DNA of 60,274 nt from JADKCL01 sp046050405 (GTDB lineage: Bacteria > Bacteroidota > Bacteroidia > J057 > JADKCL01): the NCBI GenBank assembly GCA_046050405.1, contig JBJOPY010000035.1:1-60274 (forward strand), written 5' to 3'. This document shows positions 42,456 to 50,671 of this stretch, one piece after another; position 1 is the stretch's first letter, and every line of letters starts with the position of its first letter. A program made the translations under genes and the position numbers. Under the pieces are notes generated by a model. That model searched no databases and was not told the origin of the DNA. It saw nothing but the letters and a program-made list of their open reading frames with translations.

Positions 42456-44354
42456 ATTATCAAGACGGTTTTAAGATATACCCTCATTTGCCTCCTTTTC
42501 GCAGTGGCACTGGCAGTTCCGAAAGAGCCTTCGGCACAGCGGATCGACGCATCAACCCGCCAAAGACCCCGTATCTTCGTACCCCAAAACCGCAACAGCC
42601 GCCTGCACCGCGCAAACAGATTCAGAGACAAAGAACAACGCTTCTTTCAATACCGTCAGCGCAATTTCGCACGTACGCATCGTGACCTCAACCAGAAGCG
42701 TGCCCGAGCGCAGCATTACACGCGGCATCGCTCGGTGAACCAGCACTCCCTGGATCGGAAGAGCATCCGGCAGGCTCCCGGTCGCCGATCCCACGCCAGG
42801 CTCAGCACCAAGCGAAGGCCGCAATCGGCTGACCGCCCACACCATCCAAGCACAAGCACGAAATCCAGGCGGCAGCAAGCTGACTCGCCCTCCCACCGCA
42901 GTGTCAGCCGAGTCACGCAGAAGAATCCCGGAAACGGCAGACGCAGCCATCAGAACCTGAACAATCGATCCCCAACACCACAGGCAAGCCGGATCACGCA
43001 CCGAAGCCTGGGCCGCCTCAACCAGCGGAGACCGGCTCGCCTGTCCCACGGAAGCCTCAATCGCTACCGGCCGCCCTCGGTTGCCAGCAGGCACCAATCC
43101 CTGAACCAAAGCCGACAACCTGGAGTGAATGCGCGGCACAGGAACCTGAACAGCAATCATCCACCTTCGGTTGCCGCTCGTCACCGACCCCTTCATCGGC
43201 AACGGCAACAAGTCGCCAACGCCAGCCACCGAAATCTGAACAGGTTCCACCTGCCCCATGTCGCGACCCGCCACCAGTATCTCAATCAAAAGCGCCAGTA
43301 CGTGGCAAACGCCACCCACAGGTCGCTCAATCTCAAGCGGTCTCCGCTGATGCAGGCACAGCATCGGAACCTGAACAGGCATCCTCCCCTGGTCGGGGTG
43401 AGACACAAGGGCATGAACCAGTACGACCCATTTGGAAGGTTGGCACAGAAGCAGCTACGCGACGATCAGAGGAAGCTCAATGTCACAGGACTGAACAGTG
43501 CCTGTTACCCGCGCATCAGGATCCGACACAGGGATCTTACCCAAGTCTGCTACCCGAGGGTCCAAGTGAATCACAAGGATCTTTCCTCGAATTGCTATCC
43601 GAAAATGCGCGTCAAGCACATGGATCTTCAATCGAAGTGTTATCCGACCCCCAATGTTCGCCACAGGAACCTCTCCTCTGCATGCCTGCCGAGGTATGCA
43701 GTGACCCACAAGAGCCTGAACACAGTTTGTTACAAGCCGGCTGTGCGGATCACACACCAGGACCTTTCCCTGAAATGCTATCCTACAATGGTGATCAAGC
43801 ACAAGGACATGGCAGGCCTCTCCTGTACTGAGATACGCATTCGCCATGCGGACTTGAACAAGGCCAGGATCGCCTGTGACCCCAACATCCGCGACCACTC
43901 CACCGCCATGGAGAGAATCGGCAAGGAGATCAAGTTCCAATTCACACGGCATCGCCTTTTCTGCAAGCTGGAATGCAGGTATAGTGGCGTCTCCCAGGGA
44001 AATATCGTAGAAACCTCGAAGGGTCTGGCCGTGGTCAAAGACTATATTGTCAGGAAGGGAACCTACTACCCGATTCGTCTCATCGTGTCCACGATACAGG
44101 GGTTGGGACGAAACGAGAGGGGAGAAGCCAAGCTGGTCATGCACAAGCTCACCAAAGAGGAGACGAAAGAAATCATGATTCGCGAGCTGATCAAGCGACA
44201 GAAATACCTCTGGCTCGTGCGAATGTATCCCGAGGAACGCAAAAATCTCGAAAGCCTGAAGCTGCTCTACAGAAATCCCAACGGGTCTCCAGACAAGGAT
44301 CCCAATGCGCCCAGTGATCTTCCGACCCCCATCAGGGATTCGGACCATAACTGA
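42456..44354 (+). CDS. Exported protein made of ~24 fifteen-residue His/Cys repeats
   Basis: An apparently uncharacterised protein of about 632 residues. Starting at an ATT (42456), the frame gives an excellent signal peptide, IKTVLRYTLICLLFAVALA; a GTG at 42504 would delete it, and no ATG fits. Residues about 55-130 are Arg/His/Gln/Ser-rich. From about residue 75 a motif H-[RKQ]-x-L-[NSD] recurs, exactly every 15 residues over long stretches (cores at 198, 213, 228, 243, 258, 273, 288, 303; then 358-464). In the second block each unit is C-[YL]-P-x-x-x-[VI]-x-H-x-[DN]-L-x-x-x, giving eight cysteines at 350-457. A non-repeat domain of about 150 basic residues follows (e.g. KEIKFQFTRHRLFCKLECRY). 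A solenoid with stacked His/Cys is plausible; the function is unknown. Confidence 0.75.
   Translation: MIKTVLRYTLICLLFAVALAVPKEPSAQRIDASTRQRPRIFVPQNRNSRLHRANRFRDKEQRFFQYRQRNFARTHRDLNQKRARAQHYTRHRSVNQHSLDRKSIRQAPGRRSHARLSTKRRPQSADRPHHPSTSTKSRRQQADSPSHRSVSRVTQKNPGNGRRSHQNLNNRSPTPQASRITHRSLGRLNQRRPARLSHGSLNRYRPPSVASRHQSLNQSRQPGVNARHRNLNSNHPPSVAARHRPLHRQRQQVANASHRNLNRFHLPHVATRHQYLNQKRQYVANATHRSLNLKRSPLMQAQHRNLNRHPPLVGVRHKGMNQYDPFGRLAQKQLRDDQRKLNVTGLNSACYPRIRIRHRDLTQVCYPRVQVNHKDLSSNCYPKMRVKHMDLQSKCYPTPNVRHRNLSSACLPRYAVTHKSLNTVCYKPAVRITHQDLSLKCYPTMVIKHKDMAGLSCTEIRIRHADLNKARIACDPNIRDHSTAMERIGKEIKFQFTRHRLFCKLECRYSGVSQGNIVETSKGLAVVKDYIVRKGTYYPIRLIVSTIQGLGRNERGEAKLVMHKLTKEETKEIMIRELIKRQKYLWLVRMYPEERKNLESLKLLYRNPNGSPDKDPNAPSDLPTPIRDSDHN
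42678..43870 (+). repeat. Diverged 45-bp tandem repeat array inside the repeat protein
   Basis: The 15-residue protein period corresponds to 45-bp DNA units with recurrent CAC-CGG/AGG-AAC-CTG-AAC-like cores. Units are diverged at DNA level (no identical neighbours). Spacing is 45 bp in most, with a few of 42 or 48 bp and irregular spacing in the first 400 bp. The array has two classes: about fifteen units without Cys, then eight with Cys. Confidence 0.7.
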
Positions 44355-44458
44355 CTGGGATCCCGGTCTGAACCGGTGGGAAATCGAAATTGGTTCGGGG
44401 ACGAGCCGTGCAGCACCGAAAACATACCCTCATTTTCCCTACACGGCTGTCCGGAAGC

Positions 44459-45016
44459 TCAATTTTGGCAGGTGTAAACGAATGCGGGGGGAATGTTGAG
44501 CGGCACGAAGCCGACCTTTACTTTTTTGAACTTGGTTCTCAGCAGTTCCAGCGCTGTGATGATGTACTGGTATTGCATGAAAACACCATTGGAGGACAGT
44601 ACTTTTCTGGATTCTTCCAAGATATTTTCCCTCAGATCCTCAGGGAAGAGCGTAAGCGGAAGGGAGGAGATGATGTAGTCCACCTTTTCGACGCCATGCA
44701 TGTGCAGGTATTTTCCGAGAAACTCTGCGGAGTCTGCGATCACATGGATGCGAGGGTCTTCAAATTGCAGGAATTTATCTACGAAGTCTTCGTTCGGCTC
44801 GAAGAGGAACAGCTGTGTTTTCGGCCTGATCCTCTTGATGATCTCCCTTGTGATGACACCTTCCCCGGGGCCCAGCTCCACGATGCATTCTGCCGTCATG
44901 AAGTTGATCGTGGAGATCATCTTGCGGCAAAGGAAGATCGAGCTCGGCGTCAGCGAACCGTTCCTGTTTCCCTTTTTAAAAAACGCCTTCAAAAATGCCG
45001 CTCTAGTCCTGATCAT
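44459..45016 (-). CDS. SAM-dependent methyltransferase, PmtA/KsgA-like
   Basis: A 185-residue methyltransferase. Motif I is CIVELGPGEGVITREIIKRI, followed by FLFEPNEDFVDKF, an acidic SAM ribose contact, and a motif IV-like YIISSLPLTLFP. The layout matches small phospholipid N-methyltransferase/rRNA-adenine-dimethyltransferase-like proteins; SLPL resembles the N/S-L-P-F/L of phosphatidylethanolamine methylases. The cytoplasmic N-terminus is basic (KAFFKKGNRNG). The substrate is uncertain. It lies 41 bp downstream of the DUF2461 gene and may be co-transcribed. Confidence 0.8.
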   Translation of the reverse strand: MIRTRAAFLKAFFKKGNRNGSLTPSSIFLCRKMISTINFMTAECIVELGPGEGVITREIIKRIRPKTQLFLFEPNEDFVDKFLQFEDPRIHVIADSAEFLGKYLHMHGVEKVDYIISSLPLTLFPEDLRENILEESRKVLSSNGVFMQYQYIITALELLRTKFKKVKVGFVPLNIPPAFVYTCQN

Positions 45017-45057
45017 TGGGATGGTTGAATGTTGTTACATGAGTAGGATACAGCCGC

Positions 45058-45732
45058 CTATTCGCGCTTTGCCTCACTGATGGCCCGGTTGAGGAATTCA
45101 TTGAGAGGAAGCATTCCCCTGAACACCATGATTGCATCCTCCACAAAGCTGTCCGAAGTCAACTCCTGGTCGCTGATTTTATGGCTTGCGACCAGGCTTT
45201 TGTGGCGCAAAAGGTCAATGGCAGGATGATTCTTGCCATACCCCTTGGGTGATGTGCGTACGGTCTCGCCCTCCAACTTCCCGAATAGCTTCACGAAATT
45301 CTTGTCTTCCAGGATTTCCTTCAGCCCTTCATGATCGTAATCAATCGCTTCCCTGATGGACTTGAGGATATTCGCTGGTGGCATGTAACTTCCGCCGGCC
45401 AGGAAGGACTTCTCTCCCGGCTCGATATGCAGGTAATAGCCGGCACTTGCGGTGTGCTTTCCGCCTCCCGCCATCCAAGCCCCCATGTTCGTCTTATAGG
45501 GGTTCTTGTCCTTTGAGAATCGCACATCCTTGAAGATCCTGAAGATCGCTGCCTTGGCCTCGATTCCTCTCAAGCTCCCATCGAACTCCGCCATCCTGGG
45601 CAGTAATTGACCGACAAGGCCCTCAACATCCCTTTTCGCAGCCTCATATTCTTTGCGGTTGGACTCGAACCAATCACGATGGTTATTCAAGGCCAGTCCC
45701 GAAAGGAAATCCAATGTTTTCTGCTGTAGCAT
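45058..45732 (-). CDS. DUF2461 family protein
   Basis: A 224-residue cytoplasmic protein of the DUF2461 (TIGR02453) family. The N-terminal FLSGLALNNHRDWFESNRKE, the central IFRIFKDVRFSKDKNPYKTN and GYYLHIEPGEKSFLAGGSYM segments are diagnostic. The family's biochemical role is unknown. The length is typical. Downstream is the PmtA-like methyltransferase. Confidence 0.92.
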   Translation of the reverse strand: MLQQKTLDFLSGLALNNHRDWFESNRKEYEAAKRDVEGLVGQLLPRMAEFDGSLRGIEAKAAIFRIFKDVRFSKDKNPYKTNMGAWMAGGGKHTASAGYYLHIEPGEKSFLAGGSYMPPANILKSIREAIDYDHEGLKEILEDKNFVKLFGKLEGETVRTSPKGYGKNHPAIDLLRHKSLVASHKISDQELTSDSFVEDAIMVFRGMLPLNEFLNRAISEAKRE

Positions 45733-45830
45733 TGCGGTAATTTAGGTGGTAAATTTTAGATAATTTCCTTTTTGGCGATATGTTTTCTCCTTTCTGCAAG
45801 CAGACTCCCCTTGGTTCCGGGGAAGGATTG

Positions 45831-46514
45831 TCATTTGCCGGACCGCTTTTCCCTGCGTGCTCTCGCAGCATCCCAAGCTGCCGCATCGTCAATGTCACTG
45901 ATCTCAGGCAAGACAAAAACCAGTTTCCCTGCATCCCGGATATCATCCATGGTGGACATAAAAACAGACGATGTGCTCCATCTCTTGTTCAGAAAAACAG
46001 ACGGCTCCAGTACTTTCATCCCGAGTAGATAGTATCCCCCGTCGTCTGTAGGCCCGATCACAAAGTCATGGAAACTCAATGCCCGAAATGCCTGCTCCAG
46101 ATGCTGCGCCTGGAGATCAAGGAAATCGCTCCCCACGATCGCCACTTTCTGGAACCCCTCGGCAAACATCGCCTGGAACGCGGCCAGCATTCTCTCCCCA
46201 AGTCCTGTCGGCACTTGCAGGTATTTCGCAAAGGCCGGTGATGACCATTTGTCCTGATTGTCAATGAAATCCGAGTAAAATACTGCGCGGTGGCATTCGA
46301 CCCCCGAGGCGACCGTCCGCACATGCGCCGTCATCTCACCATAGGCATCCAATGCAGCATGGTCACCCAAGGTTGCGGCGAGCCGGGTCTTGATCTTGCC
46401 CAGGATGGGATTCTTGATGAAGATGATCAGTGCACGGTCGGCCTCGTTTCTGGGCGGAACATCCTGCCTGACCTCACCCGCTGCTTTCAGCCAAACTTTT
46501 TCGATTCCGCACAT
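45831..46514 (-). CDS. TIGR04282-family glycosyltransferase-like protein
   Basis: A 227-residue nucleotide-diphospho-sugar-transferase-like protein (rSAM/selenodomain-associated transferase 1 family, distantly CofC-like). Visible features are IIFIKNPILGKIKTRLAATL at the nucleotide-binding start, the central VAIVGSDFLDLQ and VIGPTDDGGYYLLGMK, and the C-terminal EISDIDDAAAWDAA. The reaction is not established; transfer of a nucleotidyl or glycosyl group is expected. It follows the rhodanese gene by 27 bp in one unit. Confidence 0.9.
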   Translation of the reverse strand: MCGIEKVWLKAAGEVRQDVPPRNEADRALIIFIKNPILGKIKTRLAATLGDHAALDAYGEMTAHVRTVASGVECHRAVFYSDFIDNQDKWSSPAFAKYLQVPTGLGERMLAAFQAMFAEGFQKVAIVGSDFLDLQAQHLEQAFRALSFHDFVIGPTDDGGYYLLGMKVLEPSVFLNKRWSTSSVFMSTMDDIRDAGKLVFVLPEISDIDDAAAWDAARARREKRSGK

Positions 46515-46541
46515 TCTGATGGACGATGGGGAAGTGCTTCG

Positions 46542-47045
46542 TTACTGGTAGATTTTCTCACCCTTGCGAAGCCACCTGCCCCAGTCCTCGGAATAGGCAT
46601 GAACCTTCATCGTCGGGTTGCCTCTCGCATCTACCACTGTGTGGCCCTGATTCACCCATTCGAAAATGCCGCCGTAGAGATTGAAGACATGCTGGAAACC
46701 CAGCTCCTCCAGTTGCTCCCCGATACGTTCGCTGCGGTATCCCACCGTGCAATAGACGACGACCACTCGATCCAGCGCCTGGTTCTCGACATCATTTCTC
46801 GAGAATGTCTTGTAGTCCACAAGTTTCGCTGTCGGGAGGTGGCTGACCTCGAACTCTCTCGGGCTGCGAGTGTCCAGAATCAGGGGTGATCGGTTTCCCG
46901 TCACCATGCGTGCCAGGTCGGCAGGCTGGATCGTGGTCACAGTTCCCTTGTACAGGGATCTGAGCTTGGCGGCATAGCCAGGATCGGTGCACTGGCCAAG
47001 GGCCATCATGACCCCTCCCATTGTTGCGAAGAGGATTGCGAACAT
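46542..47045 (-). CDS. Exported rhodanese-domain protein
   Basis: A 167-residue single-domain sulfurtransferase-like protein with a signal peptide (MFAILFATMGGVMMALGQ). The rhodanese fold spans about residues 40-150. The active-site loop VVVYCTVGYRSERIGEQL carries the catalytic Cys, and LILDTRSPREFEVSHLP is the CH2A-like start. Periplasmic members transfer or sense sulfane sulfur. The ATG at 47045 was chosen because a perfect -7 element at 47079-47086 would put the transcript start beyond the more upstream ATG at 47075. Its partner is the glycosyltransferase-like gene downstream. Confidence 0.88.
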   Translation of the reverse strand: MFAILFATMGGVMMALGQCTDPGYAAKLRSLYKGTVTTIQPADLARMVTGNRSPLILDTRSPREFEVSHLPTAKLVDYKTFSRNDVENQALDRVVVVYCTVGYRSERIGEQLEELGFQHVFNLYGGIFEWVNQGHTVVDARGNPTMKVHAYSEDWGRWLRKGEKIYQ

Positions 47046-47078
47046 AATTTTCACTTTACACAGCCTTCCCAGCATATG

Positions 47079-47086
47079 CAAAGTTA
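47079..47086 (-). promoter_or_regulatory. -7 element of the rhodanese operon
   Basis: TAACTTTG on the minus strand, a perfect match. It overlaps the upstream in-frame TTG, so it also helps fix the start at 47045. No -33 TTG at ideal spacing. Confidence 0.5.
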
Positions 47087-47154
47087 TACAAATCTGAATG
47101 GAGCCTGGCTCTCCAACACTATGGGAAAGGGCATCTCTCGCCTCGGGCTCAGAC

Positions 47155-48057
47155 TCATCCCATTCTCTCCTTCCAATTACGTTTGTCGCTCCCCCAGATC
47201 AGTCGGCTCCGCAGCGTATCGAGATAGTTTCCAGACTGCACGCGAACCATCTTGACCGGATTGCTGCTCTTGCGGATGGCGATCTCCACACAGTCATCCA
47301 CAGGGACCGTCCGCGTATCCAAAGCCACCATCGCACGGCCGCTACGGGTCTCGAGGCTGAACGAGATCACCCCATCATCGGCAAGGATCATCGGACGCAC
47401 CGTCAGGGAATGCGGTGCCACCGGCGTCAGGACAAATACATTTGCATTGGGATGGATGATCGGGCCACCGCATGACAGCGAGTAGGCAGTGGATCCGGTA
47501 GGTGTGGCCACCACCAAACCATCTCCCCAGTAGCTGTTCAGAAACTCTCCGTTGATATACGTGTGCACGGTGATCATCTCATTGCTCTCACTCTTGTGGA
47601 CGGTGAAGTCGTTCAGCCCGAAGTTGTAATCGCCAAACAGACCCGTGGGAGAACTCTCAATCTCGATTCCCCATCGCAAGTCGATTCGAAACATGTCCTT
47701 CATGATCTCCAGGGTTGCGGCATGCAAATGCTCCTGCGTTACCGTTGTCAGAAAGCCCAATCGACCGAAATTCACCCCCAATACGGGAAGGATCCCCTTG
47801 ACCACCATGGCAGTGTTCAGGAAGGTGCCGTCCCCCCCGAAACTGTAGGCGAAGTCGCATCCCTCCAATTGCTTTTCATCCGATAGAAGGAATGGCTCCA
47901 CCAGGGAGGCCCAGTCTGGCATGCTTGGCTCCAGCTCATCTGCATACCTGTGGTGAACGAGGTACTCCACGTGCTTCTCATGCAGGAAACGAAGGAACCG
48001 TGACAGGAAGTTCAGATCCGTTCGCTCAGTGATTCTTCCAAAAATTGCCAGCTTCAT
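47155..48057 (-). CDS. nadK: NAD kinase
   Basis: A 300-residue ATP-NAD kinase that makes NADP. The diagnostic GGDGTFLNTAMVV (from about residue 75), the NAD-binding LNDFTVHK and the glycine-rich GDGLVVATPTGSTAYSLSCG are all present. SLTVRPMILADD follows. It is the last gene of an operon running from the alpha/beta hydrolase; a CBS-domain gene commonly precedes nadK in Bacteroidota. Its ATG overlaps the preceding damaged frame by 4 bp (ATGA). Confidence 0.96.
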   Translation of the reverse strand: MKLAIFGRITERTDLNFLSRFLRFLHEKHVEYLVHHRYADELEPSMPDWASLVEPFLLSDEKQLEGCDFAYSFGGDGTFLNTAMVVKGILPVLGVNFGRLGFLTTVTQEHLHAATLEIMKDMFRIDLRWGIEIESSPTGLFGDYNFGLNDFTVHKSESNEMITVHTYINGEFLNSYWGDGLVVATPTGSTAYSLSCGGPIIHPNANVFVLTPVAPHSLTVRPMILADDGVISFSLETRSGRAMVALDTRTVPVDDCVEIAIRKSSNPVKMVRVQSGNYLDTLRSRLIWGSDKRNWKERMG

Positions 48058-48484
48058 TGTATCAATACCAGAGTGCCAGTGTAAATGCCGTCTCGACCGG
48101 ATGGATGAGGGTGGCCCCGAAAGAGGTTGAGGCTATGGTCCACACGCAGGGGGAGATCGTGGTCAAGACGCCGCCGCATCCATGCCTGGGAGAGCGGACG
48201 GTTCCAGAGGGCATTGCATTGATCGTTGAACATCCAGTCTTTCTCATAAACTGTACCGCAATAAACATTAAAATACAATCCCATCGGGAGATCACGGAAT
48301 TTTTGAAACAGGATCCACTGCAAACGGGCGAAAAGGCCGGAATCGGTTCCAAATTTCCACTCTTCCCTTGTGCGACCTCGAGCCGGCCACCACGCCGGAG
48401 TCCACCCGCAACGGCTCCGCCGAGGAAAACCGCCGCGCATGTCAGCAGGATGCCGAACCGCTCAAGCCCTGGCCAATTGTACAA
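48054..48484 (-). pseudogene. Frameshifted envelope-protein gene between thiE and nadK
   Basis: No single minus-strand frame is convincing throughout. One frame has a signal-peptide-like start from a TTG at 48484 (LERFGILLTCAAVFLGGAVA). A second frame carries the coding-like core (WILFQKFRDLPMGLYFNVYC, GTVYEKDWMFNDQCNALWNR, PLRVDHSLNLF) and ends with an ATGA overlap of nadK. The first frame then ends FGATLIHPVETAFTLALWY, like a last outer-membrane strand with a terminal aromatic. One or two frameshifts (mutation or sequencing error) would join these into one small exported barrel-like protein. The family is unrecognised. Confidence 0.45.
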
Positions 48485-49094
48485 GAATCTCACTTGCAAC
48501 CCGTACCGGGTCTGGCGAATGGCAAAAGGCAGAGACAACCGCGACACCGTAGGCTCCCGCAGCGATGACCGCTGGAACCTGACCGGATCCGATGCCACCG
48601 ATCGCGATCACGGGCCAAGGCGATGAATGGGCGATCTCAGCAAGGCCATCCAACCCAAGGTCGGGAAGCCCCGTCGTCTTCGAAGTCGTCCCAAAGACCG
48701 GACCCACGCCGATGTAGTCGATATTTGCGCCCGCCAGTGCCCTCAATTCCGCCATCGAGTGCACCGTCACCCCGATGATGGCGTCCGGCCCGAGCACTTC
48801 GGCCGCCTCCACCGGACCGCCATCCCCCTTACCCAGATGCACTCCTCGCGCCCGCAATTCAAAAGCCAAGGCAATGCGGTCATTGACGATCAGGCAATTG
48901 CCTGACCGTTCTGCCAGGGCTGAAATCTCTTTCGCTTCCCGAAGATCACGGCCACGGTCCCACGCCTTGTTGCGGTACTGGACGGCACACTCCCCCGCCT
49001 CCCAAGCCATTCGGGCGAGCTGCAGATGAGAATGTCGGGAACGGGCCGTATCAGTGATGATGTGGAGGCGTGGAACGGGAGAATGCGGTTTCAC
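48462..49094 (-). CDS. thiE: Thiamine-phosphate synthase
   Basis: A 210-residue TIM-barrel enzyme that couples HMP-PP with HET-P to form thiamine phosphate. The family motifs are present with small changes: VQYRNKAWDR (usually QLRxK), LIVNDRIALA, GVHLGKGDG, IGVTVHSMAE, IGVGPVFGTTSKTT and IAIGGIGSG. The start is a GTG at 49094. It sits alone, without other thi genes or a TPP riboswitch, between the CBS-ACT gene (25 bp) and the damaged gene before nadK. Confidence 0.92.
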   Translation of the reverse strand: MKPHSPVPRLHIITDTARSRHSHLQLARMAWEAGECAVQYRNKAWDRGRDLREAKEISALAERSGNCLIVNDRIALAFELRARGVHLGKGDGGPVEAAEVLGPDAIIGVTVHSMAELRALAGANIDYIGVGPVFGTTSKTTGLPDLGLDGLAEIAHSSPWPVIAIGGIGSGQVPAVIAAGAYGVAVVSAFCHSPDPVRVASEILVQLARA

Positions 49095-49119
49095 TGCGGA
49101 AATGCGGAAAGGTGGGTGC

Positions 49120-49791
49120 TCAGGTGTTCAGGTAGCGCAGTAGGTTTTCATACCGCTCCTGGAGGTCATTCAGCTGCTCCGCGTCAAAAATCACCCCGGC
49201 GATGTCATACTCGAAACGTTCGAAGGTCGCGATCACACGGGACAGCTCGCGGACGTTCAGTTTCAAGGTCACCAGAATCTTCCCGGCCTCCTTGCTGTTG
49301 CTGACCGTGAGGCTGAGGATCTTGGCATCATTGCTTTCGCAAATGCGTCCAATCTCGGAGATCGAATAGTCGTTGCTGGCGAGGTGCAGGACGATGATGC
49401 CGCCGGGTTCCTCTATGCAGAGACATTCCGTCGCCTGCCTGACCATATCCGCCCTCGTAATCGTTCCCACGAAGGTGTCGTCCGACACGCTCAGCACCGG
49501 CACCACATCCAGTTTCATCATGCTTGCCATTTTCAGCACCTCGTAGAAGTGGGTGTCCTCGTGCACGAAAGTCTGCTCTGGCAGCGACAACCGGACTGCA
49601 CCAATCGGTACGTCGTCCATCTCCGTCTCCAGCAGGTCTTCCTCCGAAACGATGCCCAGCAACCGCTCGTGGTTGACCACCGGCAGTTGCGCGACCTTGA
49701 ACTCATTCATCCATTCCAGCACACGGTTGGCCTTATCCGAGGTCTTGATCGAAGGAACAGTGTCGGTGATGAGATCTCTGGCCAGGATCAT
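49120..49791 (-). CDS. CBS-CBS-ACT regulatory protein
   Basis: A 223-residue cytoplasmic protein with two CBS motifs (about residues 8-60 and 75-130; AQLPVVNHERLLGIVSEEDL and LDVVPVLSVSDDTFVGTITR) and an ACT-like domain at about 140-210 (GGIIVLHLASNDYSISEIGR). CBS pairs bind adenosyl nucleotides and ACT domains bind amino acids, so it is probably a metabolite sensor. Such genes are frequent beside nadK in Bacteroidota; here thiE and a broken gene intervene. The ATG at 49791 lies 5 bp after the hydrolase stop. Confidence 0.9.
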   Translation of the reverse strand: MILARDLITDTVPSIKTSDKANRVLEWMNEFKVAQLPVVNHERLLGIVSEEDLLETEMDDVPIGAVRLSLPEQTFVHEDTHFYEVLKMASMMKLDVVPVLSVSDDTFVGTITRADMVRQATECLCIEEPGGIIVLHLASNDYSISEIGRICESNDAKILSLTVSNSKEAGKILVTLKLNVRELSRVIATFERFEYDIAGVIFDAEQLNDLQERYENLLRYLNT

Positions 49792-49796
49792 CTTTG

Positions 49797-50573
49797 CTAC
49801 AGGGTTGGGGGGGATGTGTAGATGCGCTTCAAGAATCGGTCCAGAATTGAATTGAACGTCTCGGGTTGCTCCATCATGGCAGCGTGCCCGCAATGGTCGA
49901 TGAAACGCAACTCCGCGTCCGGGAGCAATCGATGGAACTCATGGGCCACGTGTGGGGGCGTGATGTTGTCGTTCAATCCCCATACGAGCAGGGCAGGAAC
50001 CTTGACCTTGCCCAGGTCTTTGCTCAAGTTTTGGTGTTGTGCATCCCGGGCGATCTTGAGGATGCGCAAGGTCATGTAGTTATCGTTGACCATCTCGAAC
50101 ACTTCGTCGATCAGCTCCTTGGTGGCCGTTTCGGGGCTGTAGAAGGTGTATTCGACACGCTCTTTGATGTATTTGATGTTCCCGCGGCGGGGAAAGGTGC
50201 TCCCCATCCCGGATTCAAAAAGGCCTGAGCTCCCTGTGAGCACCAAGGCGTCCACCTTGTCCAAGTGGGACATGGAATACACCAGGCCAATATGTCCCCC
50301 CAACGAGTTGCCCAGGATCGTGCAACGGTCGATCTTCTTGAACCGGACGAATCCGTCCACGAACTCTGCAAGTCCCTGGATCGAGGGCTTGGTGCTGGTC
50401 TTGGAGATGATCGGCATCAGCGGAATCAGCACCGTGAACCGTGTCGAGAAGGCCTCCACGACGGCTTTCCAGTTGCTCAGCGCACCAAACAACCCGTGAA
50501 GCAACAGCAGCGGTGTGCCGCTGCCTTCCTCCACGAAATCGTAGCCACTGTCATGTCTTACCTGGAGATTCAT
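49797..50573 (-). CDS. Alpha/beta hydrolase
   Basis: A 258-residue alpha/beta-hydrolase-fold enzyme of the esterase/peroxidase-like group. The oxyanion segment is LLLLHGLFGALSNW, the nucleophile elbow GNSLGGHIGLVYS (Ser), the acid Asp in LVWGLNDNITPP, and the base His in IDHCGHAAMMEQPE. No substrate can be assigned. The ATG at 50573 matches the family start MNLQVRHDSGYDFVEEG; one at 50612 is an alternative. A perfect -7 element lies upstream, making it the first gene of the operon that runs to nadK. Confidence 0.9.
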   Translation of the reverse strand: MNLQVRHDSGYDFVEEGSGTPLLLLHGLFGALSNWKAVVEAFSTRFTVLIPLMPIISKTSTKPSIQGLAEFVDGFVRFKKIDRCTILGNSLGGHIGLVYSMSHLDKVDALVLTGSSGLFESGMGSTFPRRGNIKYIKERVEYTFYSPETATKELIDEVFEMVNDNYMTLRILKIARDAQHQNLSKDLGKVKVPALLVWGLNDNITPPHVAHEFHRLLPDAELRFIDHCGHAAMMEQPETFNSILDRFLKRIYTSPPTL

Positions 50574-50663
50574 TCCTGCACGATCTCTACCGTTGAAATC
50601 CAATCGGGTCATTCGAAGTGACCAAGGCACCACCCTATTCGCGAAATGGCAATGTCCTCGAGG

Positions 50664-50671
50664 CAAAAATA
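50664..50671 (-). promoter_or_regulatory. -7 element of the hydrolase-nadK operon
   Basis: TATTTTTG on the minus strand, a perfect match about 90 bp before the ATG at 50573 (52 bp before the alternative ATG). No -33 TTG at ideal distance. Confidence 0.45.

Noticed and set aside
42552..43406. Minus-strand frame of 284 codons opposite the repeat protein
   Set aside because: The plus frame shows regular 15-residue repeats and a signal peptide and continues far beyond. The minus frame only mirrors the repeat.
49095..49119. TPP riboswitch before thiE
   Set aside because: The gap to the upstream gene is only 25 bp and contains no THI-box-like sequence.
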